From Providencia sp. (lineage in GTDB: Bacteria > Pseudomonadota > Gammaproteobacteria > Enterobacterales > Enterobacteriaceae), in contig NZ_DOEH01000023.1 of NCBI RefSeq assembly GCF_003533305.1, positions 288,310-352,309 on the forward strand: a stretch of 64,000 nt of DNA, read 5' to 3'. The notes beneath the pieces are model-generated. The model had not been told where the DNA came from, made no database searches, and saw only the letters and a program-made list of their open reading frames with translations. Below, in pieces: positions 41,294 to 49,152 of this stretch (its first letter is position 1; each line of letters starts with the position of its first letter). The position numbers and the translations under genes are program-made.

Positions 41294-42351
41294 TGAAAAC
41301 TGATAATAAGAATAATATCCCCCCACAGGCAATGAGCATCGCTGCATTTTCAATGTGTGAACCTGATGAGCCTATAATGCCATTTGTTCCATCATGGTAT
41401 AATGTATGGGAGTCACATATGCTAAATTTAGCCAATAAAAGAACAGGAAGTTGCCATTGGGCATTTAGGCGGTATGGGGTTAATCATAAAATTTATCCTA
41501 ATGAAGGTATAAGAAATGCAAGTTATCGGCCTTATCTCCATTCTATGGAGCGATCTTGTGACTATGCAGTTTCAAAATTAAATATTAGAAATAAACTCTC
41601 ATTGAGAAAAGGAAATAATGGTTTCATATATGTTGAATCTTGGGGAGAGATTAGTACATTTGAAGATATTTCAAGTTGGCGAGATTCTTTTAATATAAAT
41701 ATAGTTTCTAAAAGTATATTGAAAAAATATGGAATAAGAGGTTTTTCTTGCAAAGTAAGAGGTGAACGCAATGGACTTATGTCAGCGCTACTATTAGCTC
41801 AAGATTTATTAAGTTGTAATGAGTTTGATAATATATTTATTTGCGGAGCATTTAGAGCAATTCCTGTATTGGTTTTTAGTGAAATTGAAAATCAGCCTAA
41901 AAATTTGCTTAAAAGGTTAAATGACACCAATAATCAAATAAGTGTTGAGCGCACAGGTTGCCTTATCTTAAATAAAGAAAAAAACAACCATATGCAAATT
42001 TGTGTGAGGGATTATTTTATTTTACCGAAGGGAAATCGTAAAGCATCAGATTATCTGTCAGATATATGGAAGCAATGCTTAAACTCAGGTGCGAAGTCAT
42101 TATTTACTACAGCATTGCCGACAGTAGAATTTAGAAAAATTCAAAGATTTGCATTTAAAAAATTGGGAAAACGAATCGAATTTCATCAATTAAATGATAT
42201 TTACGGTGATAGTGGTTGTATGATGCCAGCATTAATGTGGGAGTATTTAAGTCATGTTCAGCCAACCAACTCTTATCATGCCATGACTGTCATTGATGGC
42301 GATAGAGGGGGCTGGCTCCTTGAGTTATGGGAAGCCAATTCGCAAAAATAA
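41293..42351 (+). CDS. Second degenerate KS-like (thiolase-fold) protein
   Basis: 352 residues starting MKTDNKNNIPP at ATG 41293, coupled to the restored frame of the gene before. An in-frame ATG at 41215 would begin inside that gene. Relics of a condensing enzyme remain: GLMSALLLAQDLLSCNEFDN, ERTGCLILNKE, and GDSGCMMPALMWEYL near the end where KSs have GHxxGAAG. No Cys-His-His triad can be recognised. It may be a structural partner of the KS. Divergence is high, so the family call is tentative. Confidence 0.65.
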   Translation: MKTDNKNNIPPQAMSIAAFSMCEPDEPIMPFVPSWYNVWESHMLNLANKRTGSCHWAFRRYGVNHKIYPNEGIRNASYRPYLHSMERSCDYAVSKLNIRNKLSLRKGNNGFIYVESWGEISTFEDISSWRDSFNINIVSKSILKKYGIRGFSCKVRGERNGLMSALLLAQDLLSCNEFDNIFICGAFRAIPVLVFSEIENQPKNLLKRLNDTNNQISVERTGCLILNKEKNNHMQICVRDYFILPKGNRKASDYLSDIWKQCLNSGAKSLFTTALPTVEFRKIQRFAFKKLGKRIEFHQLNDIYGDSGCMMPALMWEYLSHVQPTNSYHAMTVIDGDRGGWLLELWEANSQK

Positions 42352-42371
42352 AATATCAATGAGGTGATTTT

Positions 42372-43085
42372 ATGACTCAAAATCAACATGTGAATAAAAT
42401 ACCAATTATTTCTTTATGTAATATTATTAAATATTTTGGAGATGGTTTTTATGAAAATATAAGCTTTGATGAAATAAGCTTAGAAATACATTCAAATGAA
42501 TTTATTGTTATTACGGGTTCCAGCGAACATGAAAGAGTTAAGTTGCTTAATATTATTTCAGGTATTGATAATAACTATATAGGGCATGCTTATTTGATGG
42601 GGAATTATTTGTCTTCTCTTAATAGATTAAAATGTTCAATATTACGTAATAAATTCATCGGCTTAATTTATAAGTATCCTTTTTTATTATCGACGTTAAC
42701 AATTTATGAGAATGTTTCTTATCCGCTATTATTAAATGGAATGAACAAGCGTAATGCTAGGAATCATATACTAAAAATAATGGAGTATATTGGTATCAAT
42801 CAATTTGCTGATAAACTACCAAAAGAATTACCTCCCTTATTGTTGTACAAAGCCGCTATTGCTAGAGCACTGATAACGAATCCTAAACTGATTATCGCCT
42901 ATGAGCCTATCGTATATTTTGATGCAAATCATAGTGAACAATTGATTGAACTATTAATTAATATCCAACAAGAGTTAGGGATCACGGTCATTATTTCCAC
43001 TCATAATGATGCGATAACATCAAAAGCGAATAGAGTTTTGGCGCTTGAAAATGGAAAGTTAAAAAATGTTAAATTTACCAATTAA
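42372..43085 (+). CDS. LolD/MacB-type ABC protein with eroded ATP site
   Basis: 237 residues with the LolD/MacB layout, but nearly every catalytic motif is changed. Walker A GxxGxGK(S/T) reads GSSEHERV (49-56), so the Lys is R55 and both inner Gly are gone. The Q-loop Gln is K101; signature LSGGQ is LPPLL (153-157); Walker B Asp is Y177 (IIAYEP). The following Glu (E178) and the H-loop (STHN) remain. It should not hydrolyse ATP. The frame is intact and flanked by coupled genes, so it is probably kept for structure rather than decaying. SD GAGGTG. It overlaps the next gene by 20 bp. Confidence 0.85.
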   Translation: MTQNQHVNKIPIISLCNIIKYFGDGFYENISFDEISLEIHSNEFIVITGSSEHERVKLLNIISGIDNNYIGHAYLMGNYLSSLNRLKCSILRNKFIGLIYKYPFLLSTLTIYENVSYPLLLNGMNKRNARNHILKIMEYIGINQFADKLPKELPPLLLYKAAIARALITNPKLIIAYEPIVYFDANHSEQLIELLINIQQELGITVIISTHNDAITSKANRVLALENGKLKNVKFTN

Positions 43086-43740
43086 AAAAAATGAATTTAT
43101 TTCATACATAGTGTTTTTTGGGATTATATTATTGGTGCCTTCTGTTCTTTATGGAAATGATTTCAAAGATAAACTTTATGGTAATAATTTGGAAATGTTA
43201 TTATCAATTAATCAATACATGAATTTTGAATCGTTAATTTCAATGACTAATGAGCTAGATAAAAATATTAAATTGAAGAATAATAGTATTGAAAAGATTT
43301 TCTATGGTTATGGGATGCTATTTATTTCTGATATATATGTTAAAAATAATAAACCAGCTAATGCGGCCGAATCAGTTAAGAAGGCATTTTACTCTATCGA
43401 TGAGGCGGTAGAATCAAATAATAATCAATGGCAGCTGAAGTATTTACGGCTACGTATGGATGCTTTTGTTCCTCAAGCGTTAGGCCGTTGTGTGGTTGCA
43501 ATTGCGGATAGTCGTACGTTAATGAGAAATACTAATGTCGCTCAAGAATTTTTACCTATGCTTGAATATATGCAAGCTAGGGCATTAATGAGTTGTAATC
43601 GAAAAGATGAATCTAAAATGCTGATGAGAAAACTATTTTTACAAAATGATACGGGAAAAATACTTTCACAATATGGCTATACTGGTGTGCCTCCTTGGTC
43701 AGTATCAGAAATTGAGTCTATATTCCCTCCATTATTATAA
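43066..43740 (+). CDS. Exported helical protein of unknown function
   Basis: Not recognised. It has 224 residues with an N-terminal hydrophobic segment (about 11-30, ending VLYG) that looks like a signal peptide or anchor, so it is probably periplasmic. The rest is helical and mildly TPR-like (NKPANAAESVKKAFYSIDEA; EYMQARALMSCNRKDESKML), with a proline-rich end (GVPPWSVSEIESIFPPLL). It lies between the eroded ATPase and the permease, so it may be a periplasmic component of that exporter. Confidence 0.65.
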   Translation: MLNLPIKKNEFISYIVFFGIILLVPSVLYGNDFKDKLYGNNLEMLLSINQYMNFESLISMTNELDKNIKLKNNSIEKIFYGYGMLFISDIYVKNNKPANAAESVKKAFYSIDEAVESNNNQWQLKYLRLRMDAFVPQALGRCVVAIADSRTLMRNTNVAQEFLPMLEYMQARALMSCNRKDESKMLMRKLFLQNDTGKILSQYGYTGVPPWSVSEIESIFPPLL

Positions 43741-43751
43741 GAGGGTGATTA

Positions 43752-45056
43752 ATGGGTATTTTATTAAATGTGATTATTCTTAGCCTTGCACTCATCGTTG
43801 TTCTATATACATTTTTAGTTAAATATACTGATACTAAATATTTATTTTTGATTTTCAAAAATAACTTTAGGATTAATGTATTTGTATTAATAATTATCAT
43901 TTTTTTCTATGTTTTTTCATTTTTATGCGGTGGTTTTTTAAATCATTTGATTATTCAGTTAGAGGAGCATACAGCTAGAACAAACATTGGTCATATCCAA
44001 ATATACCAAAAAGGATATCTCGATAGTTCCCGGAATGAAAGTATGAAGTATCTTATAGAAAAGCCATTAGAAATAATAACGCTATTAAATGAAAACGATG
44101 ATTTGAATGGCTTAATATCAAATATTGCGGAGCAGCTAGTATTTTCTGGGTCTATACACAATGAAGAAAAAAATACTTCAACTTATTTTAGAGCTATTGC
44201 TATAGAGCCGTTTGAGTCTATAAAGTTTGGGGCTTATGACCTTACTATCTCTGGTAGTGATTTATCGAAAGTTAATCACCAAGAGATAACATTAGATTCA
44301 AAATTAGCGAGTTCAGTGGGTTTAAGCTATAGTTCTAAGGCCGAATTACGCATTATTGATAGTTTAGGACGGGAAACTAAAACCAATACCCGAGTCAGGG
44401 GGATTTTTCAAGCCGGTGCCAAAAGTTCAGATTTTGGAATATTGAAAATTCCTATAGAAACTGCACGTAAAATTTTAAAGACCAGTTCAGCAAGCACGGT
44501 GAGTCTATTTCTTAACGATGCAAAAAAAACAGAACAGACGTTAGCTATTATTAATAATCTAATAGAACAACATCATTTTGAATTAGAAGTATTGCCTTGG
44601 TATGAATTATCAGACCATGTGAGTGAAACAATTAAATTTTTTTCAGTGATATTTTTATTTATAAAGGTATTAACATTAATAATTTCATTTTCTCTGATCG
44701 GCCTTATTCTGATGATCAATACCGAATCGCGTCATGACGATATTAATGTATTGGCAAGCATAGGTGCGAATCAGTTCTACCTCGCTCGTATGGTTATTTT
44801 TGAAGGTATTTTCTTGGCTTTAATTATTTCTTTTTTAAGCTTTATTATAAGTTTTTCTATTTCTTATTTAATAAATATAAATGGTTTAAGTATTCCATCG
44901 GAAAAAACGGGTGGTGATAGCTATCAAGCATATATTGTGTGGGATAAATGGTTGGATCTTATTTTGATTTTATTTACATTTCCTATTATCTCAACGGTTG
45001 CAGCGTTAATTTATCCAGTATATAAAATGTTATGTGTCAGAGTTAATTTAAGGTAG
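43752..45056 (+). CDS. FtsX/LolE-type ABC permease
   Basis: 434-residue inner-membrane protein: an N-terminal membrane segment, a large periplasmic MacB_PCD-like domain opening with NIGHIQIYQKGYLDS, and three C-terminal membrane segments of the FtsX type (about 295-425). In LolCDE and MacB systems this fold moves lipids or lipoproteins from the inner membrane. Its only ATPase neighbour lacks a working ATP site. AGAGGGTG precedes the start. Export of the synthase product is the natural guess from context. Confidence 0.85.
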   Translation: MGILLNVIILSLALIVVLYTFLVKYTDTKYLFLIFKNNFRINVFVLIIIIFFYVFSFLCGGFLNHLIIQLEEHTARTNIGHIQIYQKGYLDSSRNESMKYLIEKPLEIITLLNENDDLNGLISNIAEQLVFSGSIHNEEKNTSTYFRAIAIEPFESIKFGAYDLTISGSDLSKVNHQEITLDSKLASSVGLSYSSKAELRIIDSLGRETKTNTRVRGIFQAGAKSSDFGILKIPIETARKILKTSSASTVSLFLNDAKKTEQTLAIINNLIEQHHFELEVLPWYELSDHVSETIKFFSVIFLFIKVLTLIISFSLIGLILMINTESRHDDINVLASIGANQFYLARMVIFEGIFLALIISFLSFIISFSISYLININGLSIPSEKTGGDSYQAYIVWDKWLDLILILFTFPIISTVAALIYPVYKMLCVRVNLR

Positions 45057-45159
45057 GGCTGAAATTATATAAAGGATATAAAATAGCATTCAAATAGAAA
45101 GTCGGCACGGATTATACAATTACCAATAAAATTTAAGTGATAAATAAGAGGGGCATTAA

Positions 45160-46104
45160 TTGTTAAATTTAAAAGAGAATATTTTTCAGAGCATAAAGAA
45201 TGGATGGGTTTTACTATTTTCTGGTCAAGGGACTCCAAGTTTGGGAATGGGGACTACCGTTTGTGATGTTTCAATAAATACATCGCGTGTTTGGGACTGT
45301 GCTAGTGATATCTCTGGCATCGATATAAGAAAACTTTGTATTAAAGGTCCTATGAGCAAGCTTATTCAAACACGTTATCAACAACTCGCAGTTACAACAA
45401 TTAATGTCGCAACACTCACTTTATTAAGAGAGATATTTTCAATTAATGAGCGAGGGTATTCAGGACATAGTGCAGGTGAATATTCAGCCTTATATGCTGC
45501 TGGGGCAATGGATATGGAAACATTATTTAAAGCAATAGATAAACGCTCTATTATCATGCAATCACTCGCAAAGGAGAAAAAAGGAGTGATGTATGTTGTT
45601 AAGAAATATAGCCATAATAAACTTTGGAATATTATTGAGTATTTAGGGTTAAACCCATTTGTTAATATATGTTGTGATAATAGTAACAATCAACAAGTTA
45701 TTGGCGGTAGGTTCGAAGAAGTTAAAATACTCGTCAATTATTTGCTCTTAAATCATGTTGAAGTTATTAAATTATCAGTGAATGGTGCGTGGCATTCAGA
45801 GCTAATGCGTGATGGAAAGGGGCCGTTAAGACAATATTTAGAGAAACTTAATTTCACTAGGCCAAAAAATCCTATTATAATGAATGTATCTGCTCTAAAT
45901 ATTTCTAACGAAACTGATATCAAGAATCAATTAATTAATCAGTTAACTGATACAGTTAAATGGCAAGATACAATAAAAGAATGGGCGAAAGTTGGACATG
46001 AAAACTTCCTAGAGATTGGTAGTAAAAAAACACTACTGCCTTTAATTGATGATATTTTTCCTAAAAATAATTTTAATAAAAGACATGCCAGCGAATTTAT
46101 TTAA
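45160..46104 (+). CDS. Malonyl-CoA:ACP transacylase (FabD-like)
   Basis: Loads malonyl units onto the ACP. It has 314 residues; catalytic S104 lies in GHSAGEY and H212 in NGAWHSELM. R129 falls 25 residues after the serine, where FabD has the Arg that binds the malonyl carboxylate, so it is probably malonyl-specific. It opens with LLFSGQGTPSLGMG. A TTG start at 45160 is chosen because AGAGGGG lies six bases upstream. It is the only acyltransferase in the cluster. Confidence 0.88.
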   Translation: MLNLKENIFQSIKNGWVLLFSGQGTPSLGMGTTVCDVSINTSRVWDCASDISGIDIRKLCIKGPMSKLIQTRYQQLAVTTINVATLTLLREIFSINERGYSGHSAGEYSALYAAGAMDMETLFKAIDKRSIIMQSLAKEKKGVMYVVKKYSHNKLWNIIEYLGLNPFVNICCDNSNNQQVIGGRFEEVKILVNYLLLNHVEVIKLSVNGAWHSELMRDGKGPLRQYLEKLNFTRPKNPIIMNVSALNISNETDIKNQLINQLTDTVKWQDTIKEWAKVGHENFLEIGSKKTLLPLIDDIFPKNNFNKRHASEFI

Positions 46105-46138
46105 TAGATTATAATAATAGTGTTCTTAGGGAGTCAAT

Positions 46139-47227
46139 ATGTTACCAACCTGCAATTATTATATAAAAAAGCACCATTTCACCATTCTTAAACCAATCAT
46201 AATTACCTCATTGATATTGGTGCTGTGTTTTATTAATAATATTGAAGGTTTATCTTTTTTAGAATTATATTTTGGTATAGCAGCCATTTCGATATCAATT
46301 ATTTGGAATATATCAGAATATTATAGTTCGTATTGGGTCTATTGTGTTTCTTCGGGTAAATTCAAAATGAATAAAATTAAGCGACAGTTATTAACAATAA
46401 AAGAGAATATGTGGCTTTGCAGAATAATGTCTTTTTTATCCTCTCCATTACAATCTTCTTTTTTAATATGTGTGATTATTTTTGGAATTACTTTCACTAT
46501 GTGGCCATATGGAAAGGATAATGTTCGATTGATGGTCTTCTGCCTAGGCGCTGTCGTATCACCACTGCTTATTTGGTGTATTTTACGGTTTACATATTTA
46601 CATCATCTCTCTATCGCTAGCGAGAAAGTAAAAAACTATACTCGCGATGAACCAAACACTAATAGGAAGGTGATTAAACTTGATGACATTATAATAAAAG
46701 AAATTTTTTTCAGTGTCATTGTAACTTTAGCGATTGTTCTGCCTATTAAGCATAAAAAAGCATTTGATTTAGGGCAAGGATATGCAAGCCCAAGTTTTAT
46801 TGTAGCATTAATCATATTAATATATTGTGTACTGGGTATTATGCTATTTTTATCTAGAGGTTCCCAAATAAATTTCCTTGTGGGAAAGATATTATTATCT
46901 GAAATTGATTTCAATTATAGCTTTACTCGTGGTTCGGGGGGCTATTCTCTTCATACAACAAATTTTTATCTTAGGTTGCTAGTTTGGATGTGTATTATCT
47001 TTATATTAGTCACTATATTTTGTTTGGTTTTTGAACTGTTGAATGTACCAGTCTGTTTTGCTTATATATTGTGTACTTGTCTTATCCCAGCCATTATTAT
47101 TTATAGAGTCGAAAGGGTTATCCATTGGCGGCATGATTTCAACCTTGCATCTGATATGTGTTTACGAATCAATGCAGTTAATCAGGTTGCAAAAGGGACG
47201 AGTGCTTACGATGATACATATGTGTAA
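46139..47227 (+). CDS. Multispanning membrane protein of unknown function
   Basis: Not recognised. It has 362 residues with about eight hydrophobic segments (near 18-35, 40-60, 105-125, 130-150, 185-205, 215-240, 280-305 and 308-328), plus a cytoplasmic loop between the fourth and fifth. It is the last gene of the synthase run, preceded by AGGGAG. Its place beside an FtsX permease suggests a role in moving or modifying the product, but no motif supports that. Confidence 0.6.
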   Translation: MLPTCNYYIKKHHFTILKPIIITSLILVLCFINNIEGLSFLELYFGIAAISISIIWNISEYYSSYWVYCVSSGKFKMNKIKRQLLTIKENMWLCRIMSFLSSPLQSSFLICVIIFGITFTMWPYGKDNVRLMVFCLGAVVSPLLIWCILRFTYLHHLSIASEKVKNYTRDEPNTNRKVIKLDDIIIKEIFFSVIVTLAIVLPIKHKKAFDLGQGYASPSFIVALIILIYCVLGIMLFLSRGSQINFLVGKILLSEIDFNYSFTRGSGGYSLHTTNFYLRLLVWMCIIFILVTIFCLVFELLNVPVCFAYILCTCLIPAIIIYRVERVIHWRHDFNLASDMCLRINAVNQVAKGTSAYDDTYV

Positions 47228-47363
47228 AGTGAACATTCTTAATATCATGTACGCTGCATTTGGCTATCTTGGATAGATGATATTATTACTCTTTGAACTT
47301 GAGATAAGAAGAATGAAAAGAAACTAAATACGGGGATTCTATGATCAAAACTTTTGGCCGATA

Positions 47364-47448
47364 AATAACCGTCCACCAGAGGCATATCAAAAATACTTAG
47401 AAAACTCTAATTTAATATGTCTCAATGAATGGGAGTGGACAACTGGCT
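47364..47448 (+). pseudogene. IS3-type transposase remnant A
   Basis: A short frame reads RPPEAYQKYLENSNLICLNE and then ends WEWTTG. It matches remnant B at 63061-63139 over about 80 bp (HLPPxAYRKQLENSKLKCFN), up to GGGAGTGGACA, which looks like an insertion-sequence end. The rest of the element is gone. The remaining parts of the gap 47228-47621 show nothing else. Confidence 0.75.
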
Positions 47449-47621
47449 AATCACAGATAATAGAATACTTAGACAAATTGCCAGACTTAAGTTTCTATAT
47501 TATTTATAGGCGTTAAATATTCTAATGAAAATATCTAACGATAATCAGTGCATGAACTTGAGCTTAATTTTTTCAAAGGGAGCTCTATAGAACATGAACG
47601 TCAAATATAGGGAAGATATTA

Positions 47622-47933
47622 TTAGTCACAGACATCGTCACCAATAAATGACCAATGTAAGGAATTGCTAATAACTTTTCCTGATGAGCGAATATATCCC
47701 TCTTCACTTAGTTTTATAAGTAAATGTCTGGTTTTGTAAATGCTAAATTGACAATACTCGGAAATCTCTCTAGTTGTAGGCCAATGACTTTCATCTTGCT
47801 GAGAAAACTGTTTAATATTTTCCATTTTTAATCGATGCTGTTGATTCAATATTTTAACTGCATTGAGTATGAGAGCTAATTCAAAGTTATTAATTTTTCG
47901 GCGCTTTTTCGTAGTGGCGGTTTCATCGCTCAT
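47622..47933 (-). CDS. PapI/FaeA-like fimbrial regulator
   Basis: Small winged-helix DNA-binding protein of 103 residues. The C-terminal half (WPTTREISEYCQFSIYKTRH, then LLIKLSEEGYIRSS) matches the HTH of PapI/FaeA-type regulators, which with Lrp and Dam control phase-variable pili. I start at ATG 47933 (MSDETATTKKRR), preceded by AAAGGA; an in-frame extension of 48 residues upstream has no support. It is divergent from the pilus operon across a 640-bp control region. Confidence 0.75.
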   Translation of the reverse strand: MSDETATTKKRRKINNFELALILNAVKILNQQHRLKMENIKQFSQQDESHWPTTREISEYCQFSIYKTRHLLIKLSEEGYIRSSGKVISNSLHWSFIGDDVCD

Positions 47934-48574
47934 AATGGTTCCTTTCAACAAAGTATTTATATCACCTGATAATGAAAATTGGGTCATAAGGTTATTATTT
48001 AAATATTGAACTAATCTTTCCTTTAGATATGACCATCTATATAGAGAAGGCAAATAGATACCCATAATATAGAGCATAACTAAATAGTATCTAAAGCTAA
48101 ATCTAAAGATTATGACTTAAGGTAGTTGCTGTTCATATATATATATTATTAAGGCATTCTCGGGATAATTCAATAGTGTTTTAGCTAATAAATGAGAACA
48201 GAATATTGTATCGCTATTTACAAGCTTGCGATCCTTATTATCGCATGATGCTTGTGTGATTAAGATAAATAATTTTATACTTTGAAATGACCATTTTATT
48301 TAACTTTGGGTTTTTATCGGTGAATTATTAATGTATTATTCGAATCAATCACTAATTAAGTGATCAAGTAAAGCACTGCAATAATTTACATTGAAAGTTT
48401 CAAAGCCAAAGTGAATGATATTATCTACTTATCCTCTCTTTTAATTTGTATTCTTTCTTTGCAGCAATGTGCTTTATTTTTATAGCGCTATTATCCAATA
48501 TGCATGACTTATGATGTAGTTATAGGTGGCATTTAATGGATTTAATTTCTTGAAATAATAATGGGAATATATGT
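47934..48574. promoter_or_regulatory. Divergent control region of the pilus operon
   Basis: Lies between the PapI-like gene and the first pilin gene. Exactly two GATC sites occur between 48078 and 48574, at 48230-48233 and 48362-48365, 132 bp apart. The pap operon also has two GATC sites in Lrp-binding sequence, about 100 bp apart, whose Dam methylation sets the phase. The region is very AT-rich, with an alternating AT tract near 48136-48147. No clear promoter could be placed. Confidence 0.5.
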
Positions 48575-49108
48575 ATGAACTTTAAAAAAATGTCGAGTAA
48601 CGTCGTTAGTATTATTGCATTGGGCTCTATTCTCGGTGGGGCAGTTATTGCTAATGCTGCTGATGGTGTAGAAAGGAAAATTACGCTAACCGCCCAAATC
48701 AGTGATGGTATCTATGTAACAAAGCCTGATGGGAAAACGTGGTATACCACGGAAGAATTAGAGTCCGTTGATCATAAGCAAAGTGCTTTTGCTAAAACAT
48801 TAGATGTGCGGGTTTGGACTAAAGGTGAGAAATTTAATGTTTCAATGATTCAGCCTCTTATTATTCAACGTAATGATGGTGCCTATCGCTTAAAAGATAC
48901 TAAGGTTAGTTTTGGCGGACCTGCAAATATCTTAGATTATGGTAAACCACCAGTTTCTATCACACAGAATTTAGTCGGTGATGGTGGTTTTGATGATATT
49001 TATAAACTGAATATTGGCGCTACCGCACCAACAAGTACAGGCGCAGCAGGCGAGACTAATGGCGCATATAGTGGTGATCTCGTCATGTTATTTGAACCAT
49101 CTGCATAG
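48575..49108 (+). CDS. CS1-type major pilin
   Basis: Structural subunit of an alternative (alpha) chaperone-usher pilus, 177 residues. The signal peptide is about 29 (ending VIANA). The mature start DGVERKITLTAQISDGIYV and the end GAYSGDLVMLFEP resemble CS1/CFA-I/Cbl pilins, which lack the disulfide of type 1 pilins; no mature cysteine is present here. It is the first gene of the operon. Confidence 0.8.
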   Translation: MNFKKMSSNVVSIIALGSILGGAVIANAADGVERKITLTAQISDGIYVTKPDGKTWYTTEELESVDHKQSAFAKTLDVRVWTKGEKFNVSMIQPLIIQRNDGAYRLKDTKVSFGGPANILDYGKPPVSITQNLVGDGGFDDIYKLNIGATAPTSTGAAGETNGAYSGDLVMLFEPSA

Positions 49109-49152
49109 AAATAAGGTTATTATCTAGTGAATTAGTAGGCACAAATCAAATT

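Noticed and set aside
42372..43085. Calling the LolD-like gene a pseudogene
   Set aside because: Reading frame, SD and couplings are intact; the losses are confined to catalytic motifs, which argues for a maintained non-hydrolysing protein.
48136..48147. Alternating AT tract as a phase-variable repeat
   Set aside because: Too short to be a convincing slippage site and far from the pilin start.
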